The notes under the pieces: generated by a model
Database searches by the model: none
Told to the model about the DNA's origin: nothing
The model's input: only the letters and a program-made list of their open reading frames with translations
DNA from: Codonopsis lanceolata
Lineage: Eukaryota; Streptophyta; Magnoliopsida; Asterales; Campanulaceae
DNA length: 64,000 nt
Assembly: GCA_013146195.2 (NCBI GenBank)
Contig: CM028377.1
Span: forward strand, 28,872,602 to 28,936,601
Reading direction: 5' to 3'
Made by a program: the position numbers and the translations under genes
Part shown: piece after piece, positions 22,475 through 34,487 of the stretch
How positions within the stretch are numbered: the stretch's first letter is position 1
Layout: every line of letters begins with the position of its first letter

Positions 22475-22483
22475 CTAAATCAT
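22475..22483 (-). promoter_or_regulatory. Minimal upstream ORF (ATG ATT TAG)
   Basis: If transcription starts near 22670, this Met-Ile-stop ORF lies in the leader about 180 nt before the main ATG. Such minimal uORFs can reduce initiation downstream. Its effect here is unknown. Confidence 0.3.
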
Positions 22484-22720
22484 GCAGAAAAAAAGAGGAA
22501 GACAAAAATAGAATGTTTTGTCACGGAAAACGAGAGAAAACACGGCGTTCGGTGAGAAAAGAAGGAAAGTAATGGATCTCTTTGTCTTTACGAGATCGCT
22601 AATGCCAAGAAAATTTGCGAGAACAGGGGGAACAAGAGAGAGAAAGTAGGAGTTCTAGAGAGAGAGAGAGATAGAGCAGGAGGAGGAGGGTGGTGCGGGG
22701 GCTTTTAATTTATTTAAGTA

Positions 22721-23042
22721 TGATAACCGGCGCAGAAAGGAATGGCTTTCATAATTGATAGTCTTCAACTTAAATACGATTGAGTAAATGATAAGCAGTG
22801 TATAGAGCCTCAAAAAAAAAAACGAGAGAACACTGGGTCCCACCATCACGAACTCCCTCCCTCCCACCCTCCCTTATCAAAAATATTTGCCGATATTTTA
22901 CCAATATTGTCCTTGTTACGTCTCAAATTCAAAAACGAAAAAAATGATTGTTGAATGGAAATAAAAAATAATTAGTGCAACTTAATTATATTGAATAAAT
23001 AAGGGTATTTGAGACCAAGGTAGTATAAATTTGGCATTGAGC
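22721..23042. other. Upstream intergenic, no feature
   Basis: Includes a CCCTCCCTCCCACCCTCCC patch near 22855 and AT-rich DNA. No gene seen. Confidence 0.4.
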
Positions 23043-23050
23043 AGCGTAAG

Positions 23051-23357
23051 TAGAACTATGAGTTGGCGGCGCGAGCCGGCCTATAACCCACTTCAACCCA
23101 TCATTTGGCGGGGTGGGGCGGGTCAGCCCAAAAACGTGACGGACCTAAAAAAATACTAACCCAATCCATCTCTTTTAGGGTAACAGGCCTTTGACAACTC
23201 TAGCAGCCAATCCACAACCCACTTTAACCCGTCATTTAGCGAGGCGGGGCGAGCCAGCCCAAAAACGTGATGGACCTAAAAAATACCAACTCAACCCACC
23301 TCTTTTAAATGACGGGGCGGCCCAACCTAACGGACCCAACTCATTTTGATAGTTCTA
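23051..23357. mobile_element. hAT-like MITE with exact 8-bp target duplication
   Basis: Ends are TAGAACTATGAGTTGG and, in complement, TAGAACTATCAAAATGAG. AGCGTAAG flanks both sides (23043-23050 and 23358-23365). The interior contains two tandem copies of a roughly 130-bp GC-rich block (AGCCCAAAAACGTGACGGAC / AGCCCAAAAACGTGATGGAC). Confidence 0.85.
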
Positions 23358-23365
23358 AGCGTAAG

Positions 23366-24721
23366 GTTGAAATGTCAATGGTAAATATATTTGTACCGTA
23401 ACAAACTATCTTACCGTTTTTAAATATTTACATTTTCACTACAAAATAAATTCAAAGATAATATGTTTACAACTAAACCTTGATAAATAATAAAGTTTTT
23501 TTTTGTCTTTCATCAAATATTTGTTATAGAAACTAATTATAAAAATAGTTGTAAACCAAATACGTTTGAACTGAATCTAACTCATCACCAAATATATAGA
23601 TCAACTTGTAGACCCCAGTAGTTTTGGTTGATTTAGAGATTAGCCCCGAACCATCAGTTAGGGAATATCTTGAGAAACCAAAAAAACGAAATAGAATAAA
23701 TTTGATTCAAAATAAGTTTTGTTTCTAATTTATTCCTTTTTCCCAAGTCTTAACAATTAATTATCACATCATTATATACATTTTTTTCAATAACTATCTC
23801 TTTTTGATTTATCTTTTCAAATGCTCCTAATAGTCTAATACAAAAAATGAGGGTCTTTAATAAGCAAATATTCATCACTCTACATACTATCTTAATATAT
23901 GTGCATTATTTTAAAATAAGGTATTTTTTTTTTTTACCATGATTTATGAATTTTTAGTATAAGTAGAAAATATTTGGTAATCTTTTTATTTTACTTTAAT
24001 TTAATTTAAAACTCTAAAGCTTATATTACAAAATTAGTATCAGTCAAAATAAAAAATAAGTTTACACTAAGCTTCAAGAAATTACACTTAAAAAACATTT
24101 TTTAAAAGGATAGAGGGGATATAGACCTTACTCTAGCTATAGGGTGCATTTCACGTTACTGAAATAATTAGTGTTTCTGGTGAGGCTTGAACTTTATCTC
24201 TCCGTTGAGAGGAGTAAAGTGTCAGACAAGATTAAACACCCGACCTCTTCGTTATAAAAAAAAAGTATCAGTTGAGTTAAAATTCGTTGATATATTTAGA
24301 AAGAAATATAAGAAAGATAGCTGGATCAATCGGAAAGAAAGTTTGAAAAAAAAACACAATCTGCTCGATCCAAACACAGCAAATGTATGTGTTTGACTTC
24401 AGAATTTATTGGTTAGATTTTGGATATTGAGTTTTTATTTTGTAAAAATTAAAAAGAAAGTAAAAGGCAAATAGAGAAAAAAATTAGCGAGTCCAAAAAG
24501 AAATAAAATTTAAATTCATAAATAATTTACTAAATCATAATAAGAAAAGATAAAAACTTAGGAAAGACGGTCATGTATTTTATGTAAACGGATCTCCTTG
24601 ACACGATCAATTGTGTGTTGGTGGGTTGAATTATGAGAGAGTGAGTTTCCGTCTCACGAATTAAAATCCGTAAACGATCTTATAAGATATTTACTCATAA
24701 GAAATAATACCTTAGAGAATT
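23366..24721. other. AT-rich intergenic
   Basis: No gene. At about 24175-24250 a short GC-richer stretch (GTGAGGCTTGAACT, ACACCCGACCTCTTC) may be a minus-strand tRNA-like relic. Around 24560-24680 there is a GACGGTC/GTCTCACGAATT motif pair resembling a plant MITE, boundaries unresolved. Confidence 0.3.
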
Positions 24722-24726
24722 TTAAG

Positions 24727-25234
24727 TGTAATACCTCGATAATCTTAATTAAAAATATTAATTCGTATTAAATAATATTATGTTTATTTTGGACCAATTA
24801 ATATTAATTTTTTAAAAAGTTAATTATTACTATTATTTTTGACCTATTTAATTAATAATTGAATTGAGTTGGGCTTGTCCCACTTACAATTATTTCATTA
24901 AGAATCCTACTAAATTATCTATCCCTTAATTTTAATGTTGGGCTAAAAGATTTTTGGATAGGGTTGAAAAGTAGGGTTTTATATAAATAGGGTTGTGTGG
25001 GAAAGAAACCGAAAACAATCGAGAAACAAAGAAATAGGGCAGCAGATTAAGAACAAGAGAGAGAGAAACGACGGCAGCTTTCCCAGCCCCACCGCGAGAG
25101 AGAAACAAAACCCGAGCACCTTTCATTTCTTTTTTCTTTGGAGAAATGAGGTAAGTCTTCATTTGTACACGAGAATGAATTGATAGACTACCTTTGTGAT
25201 GGGGATGATTGAATGAATTTGGAGATGAGGAGAG

Positions 25235-25284
<50 letters not shown>

Positions 25285-25564
25285 TAAAAAAAACTATTTA
25301 TAGACGTGTCTACATAGATATATTAATTGGTACCTTGTTACGTTAAATGTTAGTTTCAAACGAACAAACTTTAGGTGATCGTAAGCGTATGCAGGATTAT
25401 TTTGCTAATCATATCGAGGTAAGTGATTATACTTCATTTAGGTCTTTTGAATTCTTTATTCTATATTGTTAGGTTTCCGTTATTTCTTTGATAAATGCAT
25501 TTCTTTGAAAATGTGTGCCTAAAGGTGGGACCGCAGTGTCGGTATTGAGTTTAGGGCGTTACAG
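24727..25564 (+). repeat. Left LTR, internally deleted
   Basis: 838 bp. Collinear with 27856-29779 up to GAAAATGTG (about 25515), then jumps to sequence matching the last 50-60 bp of the right LTR. A TATA box (TATATAAATAGGG) is at about 24979. Contains an (AAT)n tract. Confidence 0.88.
25227..25284. repeat. (AAT)n microsatellite in left LTR
   Basis: About 50 bp of AAT units, shorter than the equivalent tract in the right LTR. Confidence 0.9.
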
Positions 25565-25567
25565 AAT

Positions 25568-25579
25568 GATATCAAAGCT
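25568..25579 (+). other. Primer-binding site of the gag-only element
   Basis: TGATATCAAAGC, two mismatches from the Met-tRNA site TGGTATCAGAGC, three bases after the left LTR. Confidence 0.65.
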
Positions 25580-26097
25580 TAGGCTTCAGATCCTAATGGT
25601 TTTAGGATTTAGGAATTTATAGAATTAGGAATTGATTGTGGTGTAAGGTTATGATTTTGTTTATATCATTAGTTACCAAATAGCTTTAAATGTGCGATTG
25701 TAGTTCTAAGTTTACGATTATAGCTTTAAGTTATGATTTCCTTTATTTTGATTGGGACTGATACACTATTGGTTACTCGTAAGAATTTGTTCTATTTTAG
25801 TTTATTAGACTTTGAATACAAGAGGTGTATCCAATTTTTGAGACATTCGAATAACGTTTGATATTGAATAAATGTTGAAGAAATTTTTGTATTCGTTTGA
25901 CATTCATTTCGAACTATATATCGTGTTGGTGTATTTTGAGTGCTCAAGATTATAAGATAAGCTTTGGAAGAAATTGATGTTACTTAACAATTATGTAGAT
26001 TGTTTCCATTTACATCACGCTAATTAGCGAGCACCATTTTAGTGTGATTAAATTTTATGCATTATTTGACACTTGCCCGTTTTTGTATCAGTATCAA

Positions 26098-27380
26098 ATG
26101 GCACGTAGAGGTGGACGTATCGCTAACCGAGGCCGTGGTCGTGGCCGAGGAAACATGGGAGGAAGAGCAGTAGAGGACAAAGTTTCCGAGAGTGTGGGGG
26201 AACAATTTGGAAGCCAACTTAACGTGAATAACGAAAACCCTGCCCCTGAAGCGCCTCAGCTTAACGCAACAAATCCCGCCTTAGTAGACCATGTACTTAT
26301 GATGAATCTTCTACAAAATTTGACACGAGCGGTAGACATGATTGGTCAGATTGTTCAACCTCAACCACACCCTCAGCCTGAAGCACCACAACCTCAGCCT
26401 GCTGTATTGCAACCTCAGCCTGCAGTTTCTCAACCTCGACCAATGGCAAAGGACCCACTTGATATCTTCCAAAAGAGAAGCCTTCAGCCCTTCCTAGGTG
26501 CACCAAACACCATTAATCCAGAAGAATGGGTTGAGAGTATGAAGAAGATCTTTAGCATTATGACCCTCACGAGTGAACAGAAAAGTCAACCTCGCCACGT
26601 TCAAGTTCGAAGGAAAGGATGACGAGTAGTCGCAGTCCGAGATGAGGATTGTTGAAGCAAATGGGGTAGGAGAGTACACAATTGGGAGACTTTTCTCGAA
26701 GCCTTTAATAAGAAATATTTTCATGAGAGTGTGCAGGATAATAAGCTGGTTGAATTTCTCAATCTAGAGCAAGGAAAGATGACGGTAGATGAGTATATGT
26801 TGTCAAGTTCATGAAACTATCAAAGTATGCTCCAGGTCTAATTGAGAATGATAAACAGGAAGCCAGGATTTTTGAAAGAGGTCTCGATGGAAAGATTAGC
26901 CATCGATTGATAGCCTTACGGTTGAAGACTTATGATGAAGTTGTAGATCGGGCCAGAATACTTGAACGAGTGTTAGCAAACTACCAAAAGAAGAAGGAGA
27001 AGAAAATGAGGGATTTTGAGAGTCTTGGAAGTAGTTCTCGAGATTAGTCGGGCTATCAAAGAGGAAGTTACAGTGGAAATAAGAAAAGAACCATAGAGGA
27101 CAATCGGTCCAAGGGATCAAATCAATGGCGGAATCAAAATCAAGGTCAGCAGCAGAATCAGAATAATGACCCCGAGTATAATAAGTGTGGTGGAAAACAT
27201 ATGACTGATACTTGTTACTAGACTACGGGAGCCTGTTTTAATTGCGAAAAGATAGGGCATAGGATCAAAGATTTCCCGGAACCACTGAAGGAAAACTTTG
27301 CGCGAGGAACGGGCAGCGACGATAAACCTAAACCAAATGCGCATAGAAGAATTTACGCGATGGCTGCTCAAGATGAATGA
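26098..27380 (+). pseudogene. Degenerate Ty3/gypsy-type gag
   Basis: The ATG at 26098 begins MARRGGRIANRGRGRGRGN, a basic RG-rich N-terminus, then a QPQP-rich linker and the gag core (DIFQKRSLQPFLGAPNTINP, EEWVESMKKIF). The frame shifts near 26620. The central part is readable as TFLEAFNKKYFHESVQ, then IFERGLDGKISHRLIALRLK and VDRARILERVLANYQKKKEK. A knuckle-like CxxC...H...C segment (GACFNCEKIGHRIKDF) is at about 27230-27290, where the last Cys is replaced by Phe. The frame ends MAAQDE and a stop near 27380. At least two stops and one or more frameshifts rule out a functional product. Confidence 0.8.
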
Positions 27381-27855
27381 TATGGAAACAGGTATAGTAC
27401 ATCCTTACTTTCGCGACGTTTAAATTTTTATTCAGCCTAGTGTTTCTTAATCAATCATATTGCCACACTTACACGACCTATCAAATTGTCACATGAGAAC
27501 TTAGATGTCGATTAATTAACACAGCGCCAAGAGATCAATTTCCGTTACCTAAGTATTTCTCTCTTGTCTTTTAAGTTCATTTAGGCATTGATAATTTTGA
27601 CGTATGGTTTGGTCATATGCTTGTTGGATAAAGTATGGGCATTAGGAGTTTTACATGTAACGTTTGGACTAATGAATTGCCTCGGTTAGATTTAAGAATT
27701 GAATGCATATGATCTACTAAAGTTTATTCTTCATTGTCATTGTGTCTATTGGAAGTAACTTGGTTTATTATAAATTTGAAGAGGAAAATCTTGAGCTCTT
27801 TGTATGAATTGGTGTGTTAAGTTTAGGAACTAAACTTCTTTTAAGGGAGTAAGAG
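27381..27855. other. 3' interior of the gag-only element, non-coding
   Basis: No pol motif in any frame. Ends in the purine tract before the right LTR. Confidence 0.6.
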
Positions 27856-28365
27856 TGTAATACCCCGATAATTTTAATTAAAAATATTAATTCGTATTAA
27901 ATAATATTATGTTTATTTTGGACCAAATTAATTAATATTAATTTTTTAAAAGTTAATTATTATTATTTTTGACATATTTAATTAATAATTGAATTGAGTT
28001 GGACTTGGCCCACTTACAATTATTTCATTAAGAATCCTACTAAATTATCTATCCCTTAATTTTAATGTTGGGCTAAAAGATTTTTTGGATAGGGTTGAAA
28101 AATAGGGTTTTATATAAATAGGGTTGCGAGGGAAAGAAACCGGAAACGATCAAGAAACAAAGAAATAGAGCAGCATATTAAGAACAAGAGAGAGAAAAAC
28201 GACGACAGCTTTCCCAGCCCCACCGCGAGAAAGAAACAAAACCCGAGAACCTTTCATTTCTTTTTTCTTTGAAGAAATGAGGTAAGTCTTCATTTGTACA
28301 CGAGAATGAATTGATAGACTACCTTTGTGATGGGGACGATGGAATGAATTTGGAGATGAGGAGAG

Positions 28366-28446
<81 letters not shown>

Positions 28447-29779
28447 CTATTTATAGATGAGTCTACATAGATATATCAATTAGTACTTTGTTATATTAAA
28501 TGTTAATTTCAGAAGAACGAACTTGATGTGATCGTAAGCATGGGCAGGATTATTTTGCTAAGCATATCGAGGTAAGAGATTATACTTCATTTAGGTCTTT
28601 TGAATTCTTCGTTCCATATTGTTAGGCTTCCGCTATTTCTGTGATAAATGTCTTTCTTTGAAAATGTGAGCCGATTTTGTATCGGTATTTAATTTTGAAC
28701 TCCGTCGATTTCGTTCATTTGATTACTCATGATTATGCTCCTTCGTTAAGTCTCACATATCTATCATGTTTTATGTGAGATATCTATTTGATACATAAAT
28801 GTGTTTGTCGTTTATAGTGGTTTTGTAAAATGTATTTAATTAATTAAAAGTTCCTACCTTGATCACTAAGTCAAACAACCTAGTCACGAGTTAATTTGAC
28901 CTTTAGATTTACCTTGTTACGGGTTAATGTGACTTTTCGATTTACCTAGTCACGGGTTAATGTGACCTTTCGAAACCCTTTAACCACTAGACGCGTGGTT
29001 ATTTATCAGGATATACCCTTTAGAAACCCTTACTCTTATGGGTCTTTAGAATTTTTTCGAAACATTATTCGAACATGTCTTTGATCGCTTATGTGATCTT
29101 GGTATTTGTGAGTCGTTCGTTTTCTCTAACTGATATGGGACGGTTGGTGAGAATTGGACTACTTTAGTCGTCCTTTGCATTAGTGTCTTTCGTTTGGAAT
29201 CCTAAATATTTATCTGTAAGTCGTCCGTTGTCGCCAGCTGATATGGGACGGTCGGTGACAATTGAATTACTCGAATCGTTTGTTGTATCTTTATCCTTCA
29301 CTTTGAATCCTGAAAATATATTTGAAATTTGAATATTTAAACTTTGACTATTTGACTTTCGCATTATATATATTTGAACTTTCGATTCTGATTCTTTGAT
29401 TTATTTCGGTCAACTCCTCCTCAGTAACCGCATGAGTTGTATATGGACTTGATGAATGTTCGCTCACCCTTTCTTATTCTTTCTCTTTCAGGTGACATTT
29501 AGCTTGACTAGAAGAATTATTTCGAGTAGATGAATGAAGATGGTCAAAGAAGTTTTAGACATTTATAATTCACTTGTACTATGAAAGTTTTATTAATTAT
29601 AATTAGCTTTATATTGAATTTTGTTTTAGACATTTGATGGTTATATTTTAGTTACATTTGAGATATATTAATATTGATTAATTATTAGTGTTGAGATTTA
29701 TTATGATGTTAAGTATTCAATTGTTGGTGATGTGCCCTAACTGTAGGACCACAATATCGGTATCGAGTTTGGCGTTACA
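27856..29779 (+). repeat. Right LTR, full length
   Basis: 1924 bp, TGTAATACCCCG to GGCGTTACA. Contains a TATA box (TATATAAATAGGG) near 28110 and an (AAT)n tract at 28364-28444. Several short repeats with GATATGGGACGG occur near 29130-29250. Confidence 0.88.
28364..28444. repeat. (AAT)n microsatellite in right LTR
   Basis: About 80 bp of AAT units, longer than the paralogous tract at 25227. Confidence 0.9.
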
Positions 29780-29784
29780 TTAAG

Positions 29785-31803
29785 TAAGGCTTCATAAGTT
29801 GATATGTTATTCCAAAAACAATAGAAGATCTCTACATTAAGAATGTTGATATATTTATTTTTTAAAAGAACAAAATTTTAAATGTGTTCTTTCATCGTGA
29901 TTTAACGACTTTACTTTTTTTATTTCAAAAGGTTTATGAACATAATGGAGGATTAAGTCACGACTTAAAGGTTTAAAAAATTGAAAAATATTTACCGGTC
30001 TATGTATGCCACAGTAAATTTCTTTTTTATTATAATTTTTTAAGTTTAACACAATGTAAAAAAAATATTATATATATATATATATAATAAATATTTAGTA
30101 GTGAATCCAAATTATAAAACGTTGATATGATCAAGAAAATGCCTATAACGTATTGAGCACAGTCAACTGAAAACGTGGGGCTGCTGTCTTAGCTTATTGG
30201 CTTTGTTTATCTCTAATTCTCTCTATTATTGGCCAAACAATCTTGACTTTGGAATTATATTTCACAAACCACCCTCGAGTTTCCAGACCATTTTCAATTT
30301 ACTCCTACATGTTCAAGAATCAATATATAATTGGCTAAAGATAGTCTTAGTCTTTTCCCAATTCAACCAACTTCCTCTCTTGATGGTGAATCTAACCTAA
30401 TACAATAAAAGAAACTTCTTCTTCATTAACACAAGTTAGTGGTAGCTTTGTCGATCTCAAAAAGTAATCGTAACAAGACTTCCGTTCCACCCATCCCCCT
30501 CCGTAAGAATACTCCATAGTTATGCTACCGTCGTGGGAATGTACATTGCAGGTTGGTCTCTACGACTACGTGACTTAAACTTTCAATTACTTGTTGGTGG
30601 ACTGAGTCTAATTCACGGTTCAACCTCTAGACTTGGTTAACATATATTATAGTCTAAACCATCTCATTTTCATGTTTATTACGCACTATTCAAAGAGGAA
30701 TTAATCCATTCTTTCATAAAATGAAATTTCTCAATTAGCAAGTGCCGTACTCCATTTGATACATTCAACACATATACTATGGACCATGGAGGTTAAATGT
30801 TATGTTTTATTTCACTTGTATCACTCGTGCACCGTAAAATTTGTTGACTTGATTACTCGAAATTTTATTGTTCATCGTTTGCCATCCGAATAGGGATATA
30901 ATTTCTCGATCACACTTCGTAGGAGTTTGAGATTCTTCAATATCCTATATAATTAGGTAATGTATTTCTTCTTCTTTTATTTGATGGAAAATATACCAAC
31001 TAGTTGCTCACCAATCGAGAATAAACGTCTCAACATTAATCAACTTGTAGTCAATATATCAAAGAGTAGGTATAGCAATTAAAATGTAATATATAAAGGG
31101 GTTGAGGGTCAACCTCTTGTTGATTCATGAGAAGGGGTCATTACCTAATCGCATGGTTGGTATTTGGGACATAAACTTCTATACGCCAAAATTCAAGAAA
31201 AGGTTTAAAAGGTAGAGCCATTTTTTTGTTTTTGTGTTTTTAATCGAAAACAGTGATGGGAGTGATTGAATTTATCCTTTATAAGTTCTAGATCTGATAA
31301 TTGGATGTATTAAATCGGATAGGAAGAGTTAACAGGTCAAAATTCTTTAGAATCCAAGCATCAGATGAATCGAAATAGATCAGGTTATAATGAGTAACAT
31401 GTTATAGCTGACTGACCCCTTTTAACTAGGATTTTCCCCCAAAAAATCTATATATTTATAAAATAAAAACCATCGGATCAAAGCGTGTAACATGACTAAC
31501 CTGCTTTAACCCGACACATCCTATTTCGATAAAAAAATGTTAACAAATTGTTTTTAATCAAGTAATTTTTAAATCAAATCGAGTTGATTAATGAATTCGG
31601 ATTGTAATTGTGGACCTAATAATTTTTAAAGAACGACCCTCAATGACATTCAACTATACGCCAATTGATTGGTAGAACCGGACAAAACCTATAAATGTGA
31701 ATATTTGTCTGATTAACCGGAGAAATCATGAGAAAAAAATTATAATTGTACACTTCAATCAAGAGATGGGTCATAGTTAGGGTGTTGTTTTGGTTCAAAA
31801 TAA
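29785..31803. other. AT-rich intergenic, no gene seen
   Basis: Contains a short TA run near 30069-30086. Around 31270-31520 there are phrases such as AGGTCAAAATTC and TTTAACCCGACAC that resemble the interior of hAT-like MITEs, but no ends could be fixed. Confidence 0.35.

Positions 31804-31891
<88 letters not shown>
31804..31891. repeat. (CT)n(TA)n compound microsatellite
   Basis: A CT run of about 25 bp passes directly into a TA run of about 60 bp. Confidence 0.95.
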
Positions 31892-31897
<6 letters not shown>

Positions 31898-31899
31898 AA

Positions 31900-32440
31900 C
31901 AGTTTAGGGTTTAATTGATGGCATTGATCGAATTGTGCTAAACACAATTGATAGTCCAAATTGATTCATAAGTATCTGAGTTACAAATAAACCCCTCAGT
32001 TATCAGTTATTTTTGAATTATCTCTTTATAATTACATATAAAACTTTTAGTTGTGAGTTTTGTTTGAATTATCCCGTCAGTTAATGGTTTTGTTTATCAC
32101 AACCATTTATTAAACTCATCTCATACCGACACCGTGCATATGATACGGACAAATATACTAGTATATATTAAAAGAGTTTAGGGTCTAACTGGCGGCCCTA
32201 ATCGAATTATGCTAAATACAACTAACGATTCAAATTAATTCGTAAATATGTAAGTTATAAATGAACCCTTCAGTTATGAGTTATGTTTGAATTGCCTCTC
32301 TACAATTACATATAAAACCTCAAGTTGTGAGTTTTGTTTTAATTACCCCGTCATTTATGAGTTTTGATTATCCCGATCATTTATTGAATTGATCACATAC
32401 CGACACCGTGTCTATAACACGTGCACGTATACTAGTATAT
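31900..32440. repeat. Tandem 274-bp units with Helitron-like 3' ends
   Basis: Two head-to-tail copies (about 31901-32164 and 32175-32438), each starting AGTTTAGGGT and ending near CTAGT (32158-32162 and 32432-32436), offset 274 bp. A GC-rich short inverted repeat precedes each end, for example CGTGTctataACACG in the second. CTAGT after a small hairpin is the signature of Helitron 3' ends. Confidence 0.6.
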
Positions 32441-32816
32441 ATATAATAGCAGAAACACATAACACTGCTAAATAAGACAGTTTTCCGCCAAAAAGCATTT
32501 GCTAAAAACAGAATATCACTTTTGTCTTATCTACCATGTGAGAATATGAAAATGTACATGATTTTTTATGTTTCTAAAATATATATAACATTTAACCTAT
32601 TAATAAAAAAAACACATAAAACATGAATTTATTGATAGGTAAAAACTTTTGGAATTCACGAAACTTCTTTATATTAATTAGTTTTTACTCTTTATTTCTT
32701 GGAAACAAATTAATTATATGTTTGATACATGGTAAATGAGCACATAAGTAGAAGCATTTATTGGACACCTAAAATCACTTCCATTAATCTATTTTCCTAT
32801 TCATTTTACTTATGTA

Positions 32817-32872
32817 ATATGTATAGTTTAGTTGAAAACAATATATGCCAATAGACGGGTGCAAAAACTACT
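32817..32872 (+). mobile_element. Helitron-like 3' end, family A copy 1 (decayed)
   Basis: GTATAGTTTAGTTGAAAACA ... ATAGACGGGTGCAAAAACTA is closely similar to 59205-59266 and 60556-60615. The terminal CTAGT is changed to CTACT here. Only the end is identified. Confidence 0.5.
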
Positions 32873-33006
32873 TTCTTATAACATTAATTCATTCAGATTT
32901 CTTAGAACATTTATTTATTGCTATAATTGATCAATCTTTTATAAATGTTTAGATTCAAAAACTTTTTGAATTATGTCTCTTTAAATTTTCAACCTTTTGT
33001 ATAAAT

Positions 33007-33252
33007 ATGTACACTCAAATTTTCTTCAAACATCAACTTTCCAAGTTTGAAAGTAAACATCAGCTTTACCAAAACAACATGACGTTCGTACCATCACTAC
33101 TACATAATATGCACAAGCGAAAATCATATTTGATTCTAAAGGTTCGAGTCGCAAGGAAATGGTTTGTTCCATCCGACAATCATTTGAATTTGCCACCAAC
33201 TATGAAATTAGTTAATGTTAATGCCGAGGTAACAAAAAAAAGATATTTATGA
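33007..33252 (+). pseudogene. Short ORF with RPA-like (OB-fold) sequence
   Basis: An 81-aa frame whose second half (ILKVRVARKWFVPSDNHLNL, then PPTMKLVNVNAE) resembles the first OB-fold of plant replication protein A large subunits, a gene type often carried by plant Helitrons. The adjacent Helitron-like end at 32817 and similar non-coding sequence at 59720-59800 support a transposon origin. It is too short to be a full protein, and I am not certain of the family. Confidence 0.35.
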
Positions 33253-34487
33253 ATACCGATTTGTCATATAAATTGTTCTTTAACCTTAAAATAAATTGTG
33301 TTTCAATTGTTGTATTTTAAAAGTGATTATAATTATTTTACATTTTACAAGGTGGTCGTCTGACCGGATACAAGCTTCAATTAAAAAATTATTGATTAAA
33401 AAATGTGATTTTTTTTACAGGAAGGTGGATTATACTATATATCAAATGTTTCTGTCATTGATAAAAAAATTACAAAATCACAACAAACAATTACAAGATA
33501 TAGTTTATGACAACAACTGATGTTATTAATGTTGGTGACAAAAACTTTACGATAAGCATATTCAAAATTAGAATTTTTGATAAAATTCTTTCAATTCTCA
33601 ATGTTCAAAATGCTGGATTAGTAGGTGCGCCACAATACTCTCACCGCACACTTTCAAATTTATTGGTTTGGATATATTTATGTTAAATCTACTTTACAAC
33701 TGCAGATGTAGTAGGCAAATCTGTATTTTTAAGGTTATCGATCTAAACATTACATATTGAAAATCCATGTCTATTTTTAAAGAAACAAATATTTTTAATT
33801 ATTATATTTATATTTTAAAACTACACAAGAGAAAGGAAACATTAGTATTTTAACCGTGTTTATTTTTAAAAAAATATTGATGAAGTTTTCTGGATAATTT
33901 TAAAAGCTAAAATATAAAAAACGAGATATGATAAATAAACAAACTAAGATCAAATAGTTACAGATCTATACGTTAAAACTATATTTGAAATATGTCCACA
34001 ACTGCATTACAAATTTAAAAAACATGAAATTGTTACACAAAAAACTATTTTATTAGAACATATCAAAAATTGAAGGATCTATATTTTAAATTTACAGATC
34101 TAAAAAAAAAAAAAACATCATACTCAAAACAAAAAATCAAGTGTACTTAAAATAAACGTAAAGAAAAAAAAGGTTGTTATGTTTTCATACCTTTGTAGCC
34201 AACAGAAAATGAGCATGTTTGTTACATATTTAGACTACAATCCATAAATAAATACCCTATCTATGTACAAACATATTATAGATCATGGGTGGGGGTAACA
34301 TTAACCTAAACTAGGGGTTTAAAGCAACAAGAAACTAAAACTTAAATCATAAACAAATTATACATTAGGGGTAAGGGTAATACCTGGCCTAAACTAGAGG
34401 GTTTAAAGAAGTAATAAACATAAACTTAATTCAAGTGACAGATTGATAAAGGGGAATGAAGGTACAAGGCAGATTCAGTAGAACAGG
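33253..34487. other. AT-rich region, probably Helitron-derived
   Basis: Sequence at about 33480-33560 (ACAACAAACAATTACAAGAT, GGTGACAAAAACTTTACGAT) has a diverged counterpart at 59725-59800. No intact coding sequence. Confidence 0.35.

Larger units (their letters stand above)
22293..22720 (-). promoter_or_regulatory. 5' leader and core promoter of the TauE/SafE gene
   Basis: Read on the minus strand, a TTAAATAAAT element (about 22707-22718) is followed by a long CT-rich stretch, typical of a plant TATA-like box and leader. A CA repeat (GT on +, 22399-22427) and a tiny upstream ORF (22475-22483) lie in the leader. The main ATG is in favourable context (ATGGCG). The start site is inferred, not shown. 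Confidence 0.4.
24727..29779 (+). mobile_element. Gag-only Ty3/gypsy-like LTR element (TR-GAG type)
   Basis: TSD TTAAG occurs at 24722-24726 and 29780-29784. LTRs start TGTAATACC and end GTTACA. A primer-binding site follows the left LTR, and a purine-rich AAGGGAGTAAGAG precedes the right LTR. The interior holds only a gag-like frame with one zinc knuckle; no protease, reverse transcriptase or integrase motif was found before the right LTR. That architecture fits the gag-only non-autonomous LTR elements described in plants. The gag frame is now broken, and the left LTR carries a large deletion. Confidence 0.85.
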
